Assembly (NCBI GenBank): GCA_022266195.1
Contig: WHVY01000002.1
Coordinates: 12,043,001-12,107,000, forward strand
Source: Tetranychus cinnabarinus
Taxonomy: Eukaryota; Arthropoda; Arachnida; Trombidiformes; Tetranychidae
Direction: 5' to 3'
DNA length: 64,000 nucleotides
Shown: positions 63,155 to 64,000 of the stretch, in pieces
Position numbering within the stretch: position 1 is the stretch's first letter
Layout: every line of letters starts with the position of its first letter
Translations under genes and position numbers: made by a program
Notes under the pieces: generated by a model
The model's input: only the letters and a program-made list of their open reading frames with translations
Database searches by the model: none
What the model was told of the DNA's origin: nothing

Positions 63155-64000
63155 GTAAGAAGCGAAGAAAAAGTGTTTTTTCTTTTTGTTTTCAGCCAAC
63201 TTTTACCTCTTCTTGAACACTTTGCTTGCACCAGTACTGGTTAACTTACCTTTGCCTCATCAACAAATTGAAACCTTGAAAATACTCTTTTGCTTTTCTA
63301 CCTTTTTCTTTCCTTCCCTTACCAACTAATGTTAAACTATAATTAACTTTACCTGATTGCAGGCTAATTGTAATGTAATAACATTGAAAGGTGTAACTTT
63401 TGACACCTTGAACCTTTAGTTTTGTGTTTTTTACCTTTTCTGCTCATTTGTCTACCTTGTTGTTACAGAGGAATGTTAACTGAAAGAAGAAGAACAAGAA
63501 ATCTCAGAAAAAAACAAAACAACTCAACGAAAGATGAGAAACTTGCAAGAGTCAAATTGCTGGTTACTGGATAAGTGTTGGTCTTAATTGTTGAGCAAAT
63601 TGTTTTAACAAATCAATTTAAGCGACTCCGGCGGATAATCTTTGAGTGTAAACTCTTTCAACTATTGCAAGTTAATTGGTCACTTTTATTTGAAACTTGG
63701 TTACCTGTGAAAGAGTTGAATAAAACAAAAATTTGATGAGGATGATGATGAAGAGGCTCAACATCATATTGACCTGACGGTGAGTTTCCTGTTCATTATT
63801 ATTGTTATTAACAAGTTTCTGTTGGTTGATTGTTATAATAATATGTTTCTAGAAAACGGAAAAATAAAGAGAAGAAAAGTTCCAATTAAATAATCAAATT
63901 GAACAATAATAAACTCTAGAGGTAATCGTGTTATCTTGTATAATTAATATGCTCATGAGTCTTTTTTTTCATGAGAACTGGAAAAATGAGGAAATTACAA
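63155..64000. other. Right edge of window
   Basis: AT-rich DNA with two acceptor-like sites (about 63361 and 63470). After the second, one register is open for about 34 basic codons to a TAA near 63570, but it would need two carried-over bases, which the 63154 donor does not supply. No further gene is seen. Confidence 0.4.

Overview
The window looks like nuclear DNA from an arthropod with an AT-rich genome, not a prokaryote. Coding sequence is split by GT-AG introns. Intergenic DNA is full of short (CAT/ATG)n, (CTT)n and (CT)n tracts, and genes are sparse. The only fully modelled gene is a Tbx20/midline/H15-type T-box factor whose closest remembered relatives are Drosophila midline and H15. 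Its introns include very short ones (78 and 83 nt) beside long ones (up to 10.4 kb). A mite, such as a spider-mite-like chelicerate, would fit the composition and intron pattern, but this is inference.

Layout. (1) 1-1364 holds no gene I can support. (2) 1365-2150, minus strand, is a single-exon gene for a predicted type II membrane protein with a serine/histidine-rich stalk and a C-terminal six-cysteine netrin/TIMP-like (NTR) module. (3) 2151-12165 is intergenic and upstream DNA, with a cluster of four CTGCCATCT words, a 97-bp hairpin and a long polypyrimidine tract just before the T-box gene. (4) 12166-35350, plus strand, is a seven-exon T-box gene, predicted 783 aa, with all splice junctions in phase. 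It has an N-terminal eh1-like Groucho-binding motif (FSIEAIMG), a complete T-box over exons 1-4, and a low-complexity C-terminal region. (5) 35351-64000 is a gene-poor 28.6 kb with decayed mobile elements: a 304-bp element with 50-bp terminal inverted repeats, a second inverted-repeat element of about 460 bp, and a two-copy dispersed repeat of about 300 bp. One copy of that repeat is flanked by a 16-bp direct repeat and seems to interrupt an open frame. Two weak exon candidates near 59.2-59.5 kb and 63.1 kb may belong to an unrecognised membrane-protein gene running off the right edge.

The least expected pattern is a set of five scattered 26-nt pieces, in both orientations, matching the 5' end of a tRNA-Glu (acceptor strand plus D arm). 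All stop at about the same point and none is followed by the rest of a tRNA. They lie in T-box introns 1, 3 (two copies, one antisense) and, antisense, at 14.4 kb and 58.3 kb.

I found no system that I can call new with confidence. The T-box gene probably has its regulatory DNA in its long introns and flanking desert, as is usual for developmental regulators. The NTR-protein gene has no visible functional link to it.
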